Source: Methanomassiliicoccales archaeon (GTDB lineage Archaea > Thermoplasmatota > Thermoplasmata > Methanomassiliicoccales > UBA472). From it: 64,000 nt of DNA. The notes beneath the pieces were generated by a model. It saw only the letters and a list, made by a program, of their open reading frames with translations. It made no database searches and was not told the DNA's origin. Location of the stretch: NCBI GenBank assembly GCA_026394395.1, contig JAPKYK010000001.1, forward strand, positions 159,940 to 223,939, given 5' to 3'. Position 1 is the stretch's first letter. Every line of letters starts with the position of its first letter. Of the stretch, positions 25,436 to 33,387 are shown piece after piece. The translations under genes and the position numbers were made by a program.

Positions 25436-25681
25436 ATGGTGGTAAGAGTAAGGGTAAGGAACGCGGAGACCGGGGCTACGGTGGACATGGAACTGGAGAC
25501 GGAGAACACCGTGGAAGAGATCATCGAAGGCGTTTCGGCATTCTGGGAGAAGGATCCCGGCGCCTACGTCGTCCGCAAGGGACGCCGGCTTCTTCGGGGG
25601 CAGCAGAAGGTCCAGGACCTGGACCTGCAGTCCAACGAGGAGCTGGAGCTGATCCCGGACCCCGAAGGCGGGAACAAATGA
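25436..25681 (+). CDS. Ubiquitin-like modifier protein
   Basis: The 81-residue beta-grasp protein follows the ubiquitin layout: two strands (MVVRVRVRNAETGATVDMEL), a helix (TVEEIIEGVSAFWEK), then YVVRKGRRLL and DLDLQSNEELELIPDPEGG. The Gly-Gly is at residues 78-79, followed by only Asn-Lys, so removal of two residues would expose the conjugation end. Context is decisive: it lies between E1-like and E2-like genes and overlaps the E2 start by 4 bases. Identity with ubiquitin is low, so it is a separate Ubl branch rather than ubiquitin itself. Lys residues at 39, 48, 58 and 81 could allow chains. Confidence 0.88.
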   Translation: MVVRVRVRNAETGATVDMELETENTVEEIIEGVSAFWEKDPGAYVVRKGRRLLRGQQKVQDLDLQSNEELELIPDPEGGNK

Positions 25682-26184
25682 CCCTGCCCCTCGAGATACT
25701 GTTCATAAGGATGCGCAACGAACTGGAGGCCTGCCAAAGCTTCCTCCCGACCGACTTCGACCTGGGCGAGGAGCACCTGACCTCCTTCCCGCTGAAGGTG
25801 GACATAACCCTGGAGCGCACCCCCGGTCCCATCATGGAGAACGGGAAGCTCGCCTACCGATATCATCACCAACTGCAGCTGATCATCGGCCGAGAATATC
25901 CTTTCGAGAAACCGCTGGTCATCTGGAAGACCCCCATATTTCATCCCAACATCATGATGCCCGAGGACGGCGGCCACGTCTGCATCAAGCTGTTGTCGGA
26001 CTGGTCCTTCAATTCTACGTTGTCCACGTTCATCAAGGGCCTGGAGTCCCTGCTCATCTCTCCTAACGGGGGCAGCCCGTTCGGCACTGACACCTGCACG
26101 GCCGCCGCCCAATATTTCAACACGAGCCCGAAACGGGCGCTGCCCATCGTGATTCCGACCTCCCCCAAGGTGGTGCGCCGTTGA
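25678..26184 (+). CDS. E2-like ubiquitin-conjugating enzyme
   Basis: The 168-residue UBC-fold protein keeps the classical E2 core: YPFEKPLVIWKTPIFHPNI with the HPN motif at 89-91, GGHVCIKLL with the active-site Cys at 102, a Trp in LSDWS, then TLSTFIKGLESLLISPNGGSPF, matching the helix and PN-x-x-x-P stretch after the Cys in eukaryotic E2s. It would take the modifier from the E1 as a thioester and pass it to a target amine. The region after 140 (TAAAQYFNTSPKRALPIV) is specific to this protein. It is co-translated with its neighbours. Confidence 0.92.
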   Translation: MTLPLEILFIRMRNELEACQSFLPTDFDLGEEHLTSFPLKVDITLERTPGPIMENGKLAYRYHHQLQLIIGREYPFEKPLVIWKTPIFHPNIMMPEDGGHVCIKLLSDWSFNSTLSTFIKGLESLLISPNGGSPFGTDTCTAAAQYFNTSPKRALPIVIPTSPKVVRR

Positions 26185-26216
26185 AGCGTGCGCCGGTCAT
26201 CCTCGGAGGGAAGGAC

Positions 26217-26813
26217 ATGGAGGTGGAGGAGATGCCCCCGCCCTCGTCCGAGCGAACCCTGCCTCACAAGTGGCTGCCCGAGGAGGGCCGTCCCCTATAT
26301 TCAGAAAAAGAGGGGGCGGAGATGTTCCTGTTCAAGACGGCGGAGGAGAAGGTGCGCAACCACGCCCTCAGCAAGGTCAAGGAAGGCTTGGAGGTGATGG
26401 GCTTCCTTTTGGGGGAGGTGTTCACCTTCGAAGGCCGGGAGTACACCGTGGTCCGGGACGTGGCCACCACCGACCTGGAGGCCACCTCGGTCAGCGTAAG
26501 GTTCGACCCGGAGGGGTTCGAGACCCTCTTCGCCTCGCTGGAATGCGCCCGCTTCCGCTACGTGCTGGTGGGCTGGTACCATTCCCATCCCGGTCACAGA
26601 TGCTTCCTCTCCTCGACGGACATCGCCACCCAAAGTGGGATGTTCGACCGGCCTTACCACACCGCGTTGGTCGTTGACCCCATACACCGGGAGATGGACG
26701 CGTTCTGCCTGAAAAAAGGAGAGGTGCGGCGACGCAAGTTCATGGTCTACTGGGACGAGTTCCAGAATCCCTATTACGGCGAGAGCGTCAGGTCCCGTAA
26801 GCTAAGCGATTAG
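26217..26813 (+). CDS. JAMM/MPN+ isopeptidase of the ubiquitin-like operon
   Basis: The 198-residue zinc peptidase has a complete JAMM motif: Glu in LEVMGFLLGE, then GWYHSHPGHRCFLSSTDIATQ giving H-x-H-x7-S-x2-D. It is Rpn11/AMSH-like in core layout, with an N-terminal extension (FLFKTAEEKVRNHALSKVKE). It could remove Asn-Lys from the modifier precursor and cut it from targets. ATG 26217 has GGAGGG six bases upstream; TTG 26181, overlapping the E2 stop as TTGA, would add 12 residues. It ends the operon one base short of the convergent hexuloisomerase gene. Confidence 0.92.
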   Translation: MEVEEMPPPSSERTLPHKWLPEEGRPLYSEKEGAEMFLFKTAEEKVRNHALSKVKEGLEVMGFLLGEVFTFEGREYTVVRDVATTDLEATSVSVRFDPEGFETLFASLECARFRYVLVGWYHSHPGHRCFLSSTDIATQSGMFDRPYHTALVVDPIHREMDAFCLKKGEVRRRKFMVYWDEFQNPYYGESVRSRKLSD

Positions 26814-26814
26814 C

Positions 26815-27354
26815 TCACACCCAGATAGCGTGCCGGCGCCTCAGCGAGGTCTCGTCCTGTTGCAGGCGTTGCATGAGCAGAGGGACCATGGAATCAAGCA
26901 TGACCATGCTGGAGAGCTCGAAGATCGTTCCCAGGGGGGCCATGCGCTTCTTCTGATCGTCCCGGGGCTGCACCAGCTCCATGACTATGTTGCTGGCGAT
27001 GCCCAGTTTGGAATGACGGCTTCCAGTGATCGTTATGACCACCGCGCCGATGCGGCGCACGATGTTGGCGGTCTGCACCGCGGACATGGTCTCCCCGGTG
27101 TTGGATATGATGAACACTAGATCGTCCTTCTCCACTATGGGGGTGGTGGTGTCACCGACGAAGTGTACGTTCAGCCCAATCTGCACTAGGCGCACGGCGA
27201 AGGACTTGCCGACCAATCCGGACCGTCCCACCCCGTAGATGAATATCTTGGGCGAGGAGGCTAGGGCCTCAATGATCTGCGAGATGACGATCTCGTCCAC
27301 CTTCTCGATGGTCCGCTTGACCTCTTCCAGGATGTAGACGGTGGTGTCCTTCAA
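26815..27354 (-). CDS. hxlB: SIS-domain isomerase, 6-phospho-3-hexuloisomerase-like
   Basis: The 179-residue SIS-domain protein matches the MJ1247/PHI family: FIYGVGRSGLVGKSFAVRL, HFVGDTTTPIVEKDDLVFIISNTGET and late GTIFELSSMVMLDS. PHI interconverts arabino-hexulose-6-P and fructose-6-P in the ribulose monophosphate route that archaea use, in reverse, for ribulose-5-P. No HPS gene is adjacent. It overlaps the upstream AP-endonuclease-like gene by 4 bases. Confidence 0.85.
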   Translation of the reverse strand: MKDTTVYILEEVKRTIEKVDEIVISQIIEALASSPKIFIYGVGRSGLVGKSFAVRLVQIGLNVHFVGDTTTPIVEKDDLVFIISNTGETMSAVQTANIVRRIGAVVITITGSRHSKLGIASNIVMELVQPRDDQKKRMAPLGTIFELSSMVMLDSMVPLLMQRLQQDETSLRRRHAIWV

Positions 27355-28400
27355 TCCTCATCCTCGTCCTTGCCGCCCTTGGGCTTCTTGACCTTGGTGT
27401 CCTTGGATATCTTCTTGGTCAGCACACGCTCGTAGATGACCTTCATGTACATGGCGTCGTGCTCCAGCAAGGGGGAGCTGGAAATTATGACCGAGTTGGG
27501 GTTGGCTTCCGCCAGATACTCGGCCATCGGTTCGAAACGCAGGTCGCCCTTCTTGATCGGGGTCACCCGGCGCTCGTTGCCGCCCTCGTGCTCCACGCCC
27601 GAAAAGTGAGTGTAATGCAGGTCGCCGACGTAGCTGCTGACCTTGTCGAAGACCTCGGCGAAGTCCTCCGATTCCCTGAGCATGCCGTTGGTACGAGCGT
27701 GCAGATGGGCGAAGTTGACCACCGGAACGACGTGGTCCAGCTTGTCGCACAGCTCCAAAATCTCGTCCAGGCCGCCGAACACCTCCTTGCGGCCGGAGGT
27801 CTCCAGTCCCAGCTTGGGGGTGATCTTGTTCTTGTCCCACCAGGCCACGATCTCCTCCAGCCGGTCGGTGATGGCGGCGGTGGCCTCCCGGTGGCTCAGG
27901 TTGCCGTAGAGCCCCATGTGGGAGACTACCATGTTGCCGCCCATCTCCTGGGTCAGCAGGCCGGCCCAGCGGATGGAGTCCATGCTCTTTCTGGTGAGCT
28001 CGGTGTCTGTGGCCAGGTCGATGTAGTACGGTGTGTGCATGGAAAGCGCCACGTCCAGCTCGCTACCCATCAGGCCCAGGCTGGCCAGTTCATGGAAGTT
28101 CTGAACCAGTCCGGAGGAGAGGCTTATGAGCGTGTCGTCCTCCTTGATCTTCTCGTCCAGGTTGGTGATCTGCACCGATTTCTTGCCCTTCTTCCGGTGG
28201 ATCTCCACGACCAGGTCGTTCTCCAGTTCCCGGAGGGTCTTTCCCACATCTTCATCGTCCGGGGACCGGAGCATGACATTTACCCGGACCATCTGGACCT
28301 CCATAGCATTGAGGCCGAGCCCGTGCACGTCCTCGATACCATCCTTCAAAGTGCGACCCTTACAAGAAAGCGGAATGCCAGCTGGACCAAAACGAATCAT
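27351..28400 (-). CDS. AP endonuclease family 2-like TIM-barrel protein
   Basis: The 349-residue protein has features of endonuclease IV/xylose-isomerase-like barrels: MIRFGPAGIPLS, SMHTPYYIDLATD, VVSHMGLYGN, KLGLETSGR, VNFAHLHARTNG and HYTHFSGVEHEGGNE, with His, Glu and Asp spaced as metal ligands. A Lys/Asp-rich tail (KKPKGGKDEDED) ends it. It may act in base-excision repair, though sugar isomerase activity is possible. ATG 28400 follows TATA-like CTTATATATG by about 30 bases; the open frame further upstream overlaps that promoter. Confidence 0.75.
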   Translation of the reverse strand: MIRFGPAGIPLSCKGRTLKDGIEDVHGLGLNAMEVQMVRVNVMLRSPDDEDVGKTLRELENDLVVEIHRKKGKKSVQITNLDEKIKEDDTLISLSSGLVQNFHELASLGLMGSELDVALSMHTPYYIDLATDTELTRKSMDSIRWAGLLTQEMGGNMVVSHMGLYGNLSHREATAAITDRLEEIVAWWDKNKITPKLGLETSGRKEVFGGLDEILELCDKLDHVVPVVNFAHLHARTNGMLRESEDFAEVFDKVSSYVGDLHYTHFSGVEHEGGNERRVTPIKKGDLRFEPMAEYLAEANPNSVIISSSPLLEHDAMYMKVIYERVLTKKISKDTKVKKPKGGKDEDED

Positions 28401-28489
28401 CGATAACCCCGAGCGAACTAAAGGATATGTTAAATGACATATATAAGAACTATTAAAATTAAATTTAATCGCGTTAATATTATATGTAG

Positions 28490-28607
28490 CCGCCTTTCCA
28501 AGGTGATGATAATGGCCCGAAGGTATCAATATCTACCGGTTCATATCGGCAGCTTGGAAACGTGCACGAACGATGACATGCCAGCATCTTATTTTTATCT
28601 CATTTTA
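28490..28607 (+). ncRNA. Candidate structured small RNA
   Basis: In a 284-base non-coding gap, AT-rich AATTAAATTTAATC (28456-28469) could serve as a TATA element. An 8-bp closing stem follows: TTTCCAAG at 28495-28502 pairs with CTTGGAAA at 28553-28560. Inside is a GTGATGA box (28503-28509) and an inner hairpin, GGTA/TACC extended by CC/GG past a GAA bulge. A T-rich tract (28587-28607) would end it. There is no matching CTGA box, so it is not a clear C/D RNA. A short open frame crosses it but runs through the T tract. Confidence 0.4.
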
Positions 28608-28628
28608 TCAGAGGCTTTCGATGGCAAA

Positions 28629-28658
28629 GGTATATAATACCCCTCCATATTAGAGGGG
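28629..28658 (+). promoter_or_regulatory. TATA box and inverted repeat of the L18e operon
   Basis: GGTATATAATAC at 28629-28640 is a good TATA box. Directly after it CCCCTC (28640-28645) and GAGGGG (28653-28658) form a perfect 6-bp inverted repeat around 7 bases. It lies between TATA box and expected start site, a place where a bound regulator would block polymerase. Confidence 0.55.
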
Positions 28659-28684
28659 CTTACCAATGTCGGGAGAGTCAGAAG

Positions 28685-29044
28685 ATGAAAAATGCAAAGA
28701 CTGACCCTAACCTATTGGCCCTCATAAGCTCCCTCAAGACGGAGTCGAGGTCCAGCGGGGTAGGGATCTGGCGAGACATTGCTCTGAAGTTGGAAAAGGC
28801 CAAGGCCAATTGGTCCGAGGTCAACCTGAGCAAGCTGGAGCGATACGCCTCCGAAGGCGACGTGGTCGTCGTGGCCGGTAAGGTGTTGGGGTCGGGAACG
28901 TTGAGCAAGAAGTTGACCGTAGCCGCCTACGGCTTCTCCGAGTCCGCCAAGATCAAGATCGAGGCAGCCGGAGGCAGGAACCTCACTCTCATGGAGCTGG
29001 TGAAGGAAATGCCTCAGGGGACCGGGGTCAAGATAATGAGGTGA
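28685..29044 (+). CDS. rpl18e: Large ribosomal subunit protein eL18
   Basis: The 119-residue protein is the archaeal/eukaryal L18e: DPNLLALISSLKTESRSSGVGIWRDIALKLEK, then LSKLERYASEGDVVVVAGKVLGSG and KLTVAAYGFSESA. It leads the conserved archaeal cluster L18e-L13-S9-RpoN. GGGAG upstream may serve as ribosome-binding site. There are 4 bases before the L13 gene. Confidence 0.96.
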   Translation: MKNAKTDPNLLALISSLKTESRSSGVGIWRDIALKLEKAKANWSEVNLSKLERYASEGDVVVVAGKVLGSGTLSKKLTVAAYGFSESAKIKIEAAGGRNLTLMELVKEMPQGTGVKIMR

Positions 29045-29048
29045 TTAC

Positions 29049-29465
29049 ATGGCCATAATCGACGCCGAGAACCACATCGCAGGAAGGCTGGCATCTGTAG
29101 TCGCCAAGCGCATCCTGAAGGGCGAAGAGATAATAATCGTCAACGCCGAGAAGATCATCATTACTGGCGACCGCGACTCCGTGCTCGCTTCATATAAGCA
29201 AAAGAAGGATTGCGGTAACGTCAAGAGCGGACCGTTCTTCCCCCGCCGCGCCGACCTCATCATGAAGAGGACCGTAAGGGGCATGCTGCCCTGGAAGGAG
29301 ACCTCTGGCAAAGAAGCCTACAAGAGGCTGAAGGTCTACGTGGGCGTGCCGAAAGAACTGGCCGACCAGAAGAAGGAGAAAGTTGACGTCGCAATCAAGA
29401 CCGGGCTGACCCAGTATGTCACGCTCAGTCAGATAGCTGAATTCCTGGGCTCGAGAGTGAAGTGA
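29049..29465 (+). CDS. rpl13: Large ribosomal subunit protein uL13
   Basis: The 138-residue uL13 shows [62 protein letters not shown] and [10 protein letters not shown], all family hallmarks. It binds 23S rRNA. It is one base from the S9 gene, in the order usual for archaea. Confidence 0.97.
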   Translation: MAIIDAENHIAGRLASVVAKRILKGEEIIIVNAEKIIITGDRDSVLASYKQKKDCGNVKSGPFFPRRADLIMKRTVRGMLPWKETSGKEAYKRLKVYVGVPKELADQKKEKVDVAIKTGLTQYVTLSQIAEFLGSRVK

Positions 29466-29466
29466 T

Positions 29467-29868
29467 ATGTCCGAAGTTGTCAATACCAGTGGAAAGAGGA
29501 AGACGGCAGTGGCCCGCGCGGTAGCCCGCGAAGGCACCGGCAAGGTGCGCATCAACAGCGTGCCCCTGGAGATCGTCACCCCTGAGCTGGCCCGGCTGAA
29601 GATGGCCGAGCCTTTGACCCTGGTGCCGGAGAAGGCGGCCAAGGTCGACATCGACGTCAGCGTGGCTGGCGGAGGCGTAATGGGTCAGGCCGAGGCCACC
29701 CGCACCGCCATCGCCAAGGCCATCGTGGAGTACTACCAGGACGAGGAACTGAAGCTGGCCTTCAAGCACTTTGACAGGTCCCTGCTGATCAGCGACGTCC
29801 GCCGCAAGCTCCCGAAGAAACCGCTGGGTCGTGGCGCTAGGAAGAAGAGGCAAAAATCGTACAGGTGA
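29467..29868 (+). CDS. rps9: Small ribosomal subunit protein uS9
   Basis: The 133-residue uS9 has [25 protein letters not shown] at the start, [21 protein letters not shown] in the middle and the basic C-terminal tail [12 protein letters not shown] that reaches the P-site tRNA. It is a normal member of the L18e-L13-S9-RpoN cluster. Confidence 0.97.
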   Translation: MSEVVNTSGKRKTAVARAVAREGTGKVRINSVPLEIVTPELARLKMAEPLTLVPEKAAKVDIDVSVAGGGVMGQAEATRTAIAKAIVEYYQDEELKLAFKHFDRSLLISDVRRKLPKKPLGRGARKKRQKSYR

Positions 29869-29874
29869 GCAGAA

Positions 29875-30066
29875 ATGATAATACCAGTTAGATGCTTCAC
29901 GTGTGGCAAGGTGGTAGGGAGCTCCTACCAGACCTTCGTCAAGAGGGTGCAGATGGGGGAGGACCCCCAGGAAGTGCTCGACGATCTGGGCATCAAACGG
30001 TACTGCTGCCGCCGTATGATCATATCCCATTCGGACCTGCTCGGTGAGCTGATCCCCCTGGGATAA
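29875..30066 (+). CDS. rpoN: DNA-directed RNA polymerase subunit N (Rpb10 homologue)
   Basis: The 63-residue subunit has the zinc site of Rpb10: [14 protein letters not shown] (C-x-x-C) and [12 protein letters not shown] (adjacent Cys pair), then [10 protein letters not shown]. It is part of the assembly platform of archaeal RNA polymerase. It ends the ribosomal operon; tRNA-Pro follows 23 bases later and may be on the same transcript. Confidence 0.97.
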   Translation: MIIPVRCFTCGKVVGSSYQTFVKRVQMGEDPQEVLDDLGIKRYCCRRMIISHSDLLGELIPLG

Positions 30067-30089
30067 ACCATTTAACACCCCTTTACAAT

Positions 30090-30165
30090 GGGCCCGTGGG
30101 GTAGCTTGGAATCCTTCCTGCTTGGGGTGCAGGTGACTCCGATTCAAATTCGGACGGGCCCACCA
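30090..30165 (+). tRNA. tRNA-Pro(GGG), CCA encoded
   Basis: Acceptor GGGCCCG pairs with CGGGCCC, then discriminator A and an encoded CCA. The anticodon arm is CCTGC-TTGGGGT-GCAGG with anticodon GGG. The T arm is TCCGA-TTCAAAT-TCGGA, and the D loop keeps A14, GG and A21. There is no intron. The D stem is weak, with a U-U mismatch. T-rich TATTTCTTTTAATT after it can end the transcript. Confidence 0.94.
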
Positions 30166-30305
30166 CTATTTCTTTTAATTATGTACTAATGAATTGAAGG
30201 CCCATATTCCCTGCACTGAATCCTACTAAGTGGCAATACCTTCTTTATTCAGTATGCCATTCTCTATTAAATCCAGGATATATCGATCGTTCGGGGTGTT
30301 GATGG

Positions 30306-31652
30306 ATGCATGTAATTGTAGTGGGAGCGGGCAATGTCGGCTTTACTGTCGCCAAGATGCTTTCCAAGCAGCATTCTGTGATGGTCATCGAGGACGATAT
30401 CAAGCGTTACGATTACGTGGTGAACCACCTCAATGTAGGTGCGCTCAATGGTAATGGAGCCAGCCCCAAGGTCCTCAAAGAGGTCATTGACGAGGACACC
30501 AATCTCATCCTAGCCGTCACGGAACGAGACGAGACAAACATCTTCACCTGTATGATGGCCAAGCAGATCAACCCCAAGGTGATCACCGTGGCCAGGGTGA
30601 GGAACCCCGACTACATCGAGGGGGCCATGGTCTCCAAGTTCCTGAACGTGGACCACATAATCTCCCCAGAATACCTCACCGCCGTCAAGCTCAATCGCAT
30701 CGCCCTCATGGAGAACGCCATCGGATGCGAGAGCATCCCCTCGTTAGGTGCCGAACTGGCAATGTTCAAGGTGACGGGCAAGAACGATAAAATAATCATG
30801 GTCCCGTTCAGGGAGCTTTCAATTCCCGACGAATGCAAAATACTCGTCATCCATCGTGGAAAGCAGATCATCGTGCCGTCCGGCAATGATGTTCTCATGA
30901 AAGGTGACGAGGTCACCGTGGTCGGCAAGGAAAAGGCCATAGAGGAGTTCAACCGATTGCTAGGCATAGTCCGCGAACCGAGGGACGTGATCATCATTGG
31001 TGGAGGCATAGTCGGCGAGCACCTGGCCATGATGTTAGAGAAGGAGAAATTGTCTGTCAAATTGATTGAGAACAGTGAGGACAGATGCCGTATTTTGGCC
31101 AAGAAGCTGAACCGCACGGTCATTATAAACGATAACGGTTCCGACCCCTCCGTCCTGCGCAACGAGAACGTGAGCATGGCCGACGTGCTAATCTGCGCCA
31201 CAGATAACGAGGAGGAGAACCTGCTGGCCTCCCTGATCGGAAAGCACCTAGGGGTCTCCAAGGTCATATCCCGATATTCAAAAAGGGAATACGAGGAGAT
31301 CTTCAACATGACCGGCATCGACGCCGCCGTGGGCTACTATCATGTGGTGGCGAACGAGATAATCAAGGAGACGGTGCACAATTACGAGGTCATGCTCCTG
31401 TTGGAGAAGTTCTCCGAAGAGTTCTTCGACCTCAAGGTCTTGCCCGGCTGCCGCATCATCGATAAGAAGATCAGCGAGATCGAAATGCCAAAGATGTCGT
31501 CCATTGCCTTGGTGGTCAAAGACAAGAGGGCAATCATACCCACGCCCGATACTGTGATCGAGGAAGGGGATAAGGTCTTCATCTACGCCATGCAATCGGC
31601 CATCGCCAAGCTGGAGTGGATGTTCAAGGTCAACATACCTATGGGAATTTAA
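30306..31652 (+). CDS. trkA: Trk potassium uptake regulatory subunit TrkA
   Basis: The 448-residue protein has two RCK units. The first Rossmann loop is HVIVVGAGNVGFTVAKMLS and the second is VIIIGGGIVGEHLAMMLEKE, each followed by a TrkA-C (RCK_C) domain. It binds NAD(H)/ATP on the cytoplasmic side and gates TrkH. GGATATATCG at 30278-30287 places ATG 30306 as a leaderless or near-leaderless start. trkH follows after 10 bases. Confidence 0.95.
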   Translation: MHVIVVGAGNVGFTVAKMLSKQHSVMVIEDDIKRYDYVVNHLNVGALNGNGASPKVLKEVIDEDTNLILAVTERDETNIFTCMMAKQINPKVITVARVRNPDYIEGAMVSKFLNVDHIISPEYLTAVKLNRIALMENAIGCESIPSLGAELAMFKVTGKNDKIIMVPFRELSIPDECKILVIHRGKQIIVPSGNDVLMKGDEVTVVGKEKAIEEFNRLLGIVREPRDVIIIGGGIVGEHLAMMLEKEKLSVKLIENSEDRCRILAKKLNRTVIINDNGSDPSVLRNENVSMADVLICATDNEEENLLASLIGKHLGVSKVISRYSKREYEEIFNMTGIDAAVGYYHVVANEIIKETVHNYEVMLLLEKFSEEFFDLKVLPGCRIIDKKISEIEMPKMSSIALVVKDKRAIIPTPDTVIEEGDKVFIYAMQSAIAKLEWMFKVNIPMGI

Positions 31653-31662
31653 GGGAAGGGCC

Positions 31663-33258
31663 ATGACCAGCAACTACGAGAAGCTTCGCAGGGGGTTCGG
31701 GCGCCTGGCCTACTCCTTCGATCGCCTCAACGTAGACATCGAGGCCATATTCGACAAGTTCGCCCGCAAGGAGAGCGCCATACCACATATCTACGGGTTA
31801 CTAATGATCTACATGGCCATAGCGCTATTAGTCCCGTTCATCGTCTCCGTGATCTATCACGAGGACCTGCGCCCCTGGGTCTTCCCCATACTCCTCTCCT
31901 TCTCAGTCGGGATATTGTTGCTGTTGCGTTACCGGGCGCCGGAGACAACCCGAACCACGGAGGGGATGTTCGTGGTTTCCACCGGATGGTTGGTCCTTTC
32001 CATTGTGGGAGCGATACCATACATCATGCACGGCATGGGGGTTATCGACGCCATTTTCGAGACCATGAGTGGGTTCACCACCACAGGGTCGACCATCATG
32101 GGTACGCCCACAGGTTTCACACCCAGTATTGCAAGTATCGAGTCCTGGCCTAAGAGCATACTGTTCTGGAGGAGCTTCACGAACTGGCTTGGGGGCGCTG
32201 GAATCATCATGGTCTTCGTGACCATCCTCCCCATGCTAGGGGTCGGCGGCCGCAACCTCTTCAAGAACGAGTTCCCAGGGCTGGACGTGCAGAACTTTTC
32301 CATGCGCATACAAGAAGAGGCGAAAAAGTTCCACTACATCTATATTTTATTATCAATAATTATTGTGCTGCTCCTACTCCTTGCCGGAGTGGATCTGTTC
32401 GATTCTCTCTGTGTAATGTTCTCCGCATTGGCCACTGGTGGATTCTCCACGCATAGTGCGAGCATCGCGTTCTATTCGGGGGAAGTACAATGGATCGTAA
32501 TATTTTCCATGTTCGTAGGCGGAGTTAACTTCTATCTGCATTATCAGGCCATCACAATAAAGAACCCGGGAGTGTACATGAAAAGCTCCGAGTTCAAACT
32601 ATATACGCTCCTGGCAGTCGGTAGCACGTTAGTGATCGCTATCATGAAATGGGGAGATCCATCTTTCACTACGATCGAGAGCGCTCTACGTATATCCGGT
32701 TTCCAGGTGGTTAACGTTCTCACCTGTACCGGATTCGCCACCGCCGATTATGTGACCTGGGAGAAATCGATCGTCTTCCTATTGTTGGCTCTAATGGTCA
32801 TCGGTGGCAGCACTGGTTCCACGGCCGGTGGTATCAAGACCGCTCGATTCTACTTATCAAAAGAGTTCATTTCTTCCACCCTTCATAAAACGGTCCATCC
32901 GCGTTCCATATTCACCATCAAGATGGACGGTCGGCCGCTGAGCCAGGAAGCGCTCTCGTCGGTCATAGCTATGGTCATGTGCTATTTCGCCACCGCCCTG
33001 GCGGCCGTGGTCGCCCTCATGCTCCTTGGTGTTGATCCGACCACTTCCATCAGCGCAGCTGTGGCCACTCTATCCAATGCCGGCCCAGGTATCGGCATCC
33101 TTGGTCCTTACGGTACCTATGGCGTGCTCCCGGACATGGCCAAGATAGTGCTGATATTCACCATGTGGGCCGGTCGTCTGGAATTCATCTCAGTGCTCGT
33201 GTTGTTCACCCCCGTGTTCTGGAGGGAGCTGCTGAGGTACCGGGAAAAGTACGTGTAA
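31663..33258 (+). CDS. trkH: Trk-type potassium transporter, membrane subunit TrkH
   Basis: The 531-residue protein carries the repeated membrane-pore-membrane units of TrkH/KtrB. Selectivity-loop-like stretches are TMSGFTTTGST, ALATGGFSTHS, TCTGFATADY and TLSNAGPGIG, each with the central Gly. GGSTGSTAGGIKTARF is another family signature. About ten membrane helices are visible, after a 50-residue cytoplasmic start. With TrkA it takes up K+. Confidence 0.95.
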   Translation: MTSNYEKLRRGFGRLAYSFDRLNVDIEAIFDKFARKESAIPHIYGLLMIYMAIALLVPFIVSVIYHEDLRPWVFPILLSFSVGILLLLRYRAPETTRTTEGMFVVSTGWLVLSIVGAIPYIMHGMGVIDAIFETMSGFTTTGSTIMGTPTGFTPSIASIESWPKSILFWRSFTNWLGGAGIIMVFVTILPMLGVGGRNLFKNEFPGLDVQNFSMRIQEEAKKFHYIYILLSIIIVLLLLLAGVDLFDSLCVMFSALATGGFSTHSASIAFYSGEVQWIVIFSMFVGGVNFYLHYQAITIKNPGVYMKSSEFKLYTLLAVGSTLVIAIMKWGDPSFTTIESALRISGFQVVNVLTCTGFATADYVTWEKSIVFLLLALMVIGGSTGSTAGGIKTARFYLSKEFISSTLHKTVHPRSIFTIKMDGRPLSQEALSSVIAMVMCYFATALAAVVALMLLGVDPTTSISAAVATLSNAGPGIGILGPYGTYGVLPDMAKIVLIFTMWAGRLEFISVLVLFTPVFWRELLRYREKYV

Positions 33259-33263
33259 GATGG

Positions 33264-33280
33264 CACGAAACGGTTTCGTG
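33264..33280 (+). terminator. Hairpin after trkH
   Basis: CACGAAA-CGG-TTTCGTG is a perfect 7-bp stem just past the trkH stop. No T-run follows, so it may stabilise the mRNA end rather than terminate it. Confidence 0.35.
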
Positions 33281-33387
33281 AGCAGGCATCTAACCATCTC
33301 TGTGATCGACCTTCGAGCATCATCTTCGTACCGCTTGTGAGCCACGGGGCAAAGGCCATAAACAAGTAGCAAGAATCATTGCCTGCC

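Noticed and set aside
24456..28400. RING-type E3 ligase gene near the ubiquitin-like operon
   Set aside because: Neighbours are PPK1, a hexuloisomerase and an AP-endonuclease-like protein; no paired Cys/His RING pattern was found.
28503..28560. C/D box RNA
   Set aside because: A C-box-like GTGATGA is present but no CTGA D box lies before the closing strand.
28434..28637. 67-codon open frame in the gap before L18e
   Set aside because: It crosses a structured RNA candidate, a T-rich tract and reaches the L18e TATA box; composition is not protein-like.
28666..28704. 12-codon upstream frame (MSGESEDEKCKD) overlapping the L18e start
   Set aside because: No bias in residues and no alternative stems; unlike the ilvB leader it is probably chance.
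30230..30454. 74-codon frame overlapping the trkA start
   Set aside because: Out of frame with TrkA, whose Rossmann start is unmistakable; no recognisable protein.
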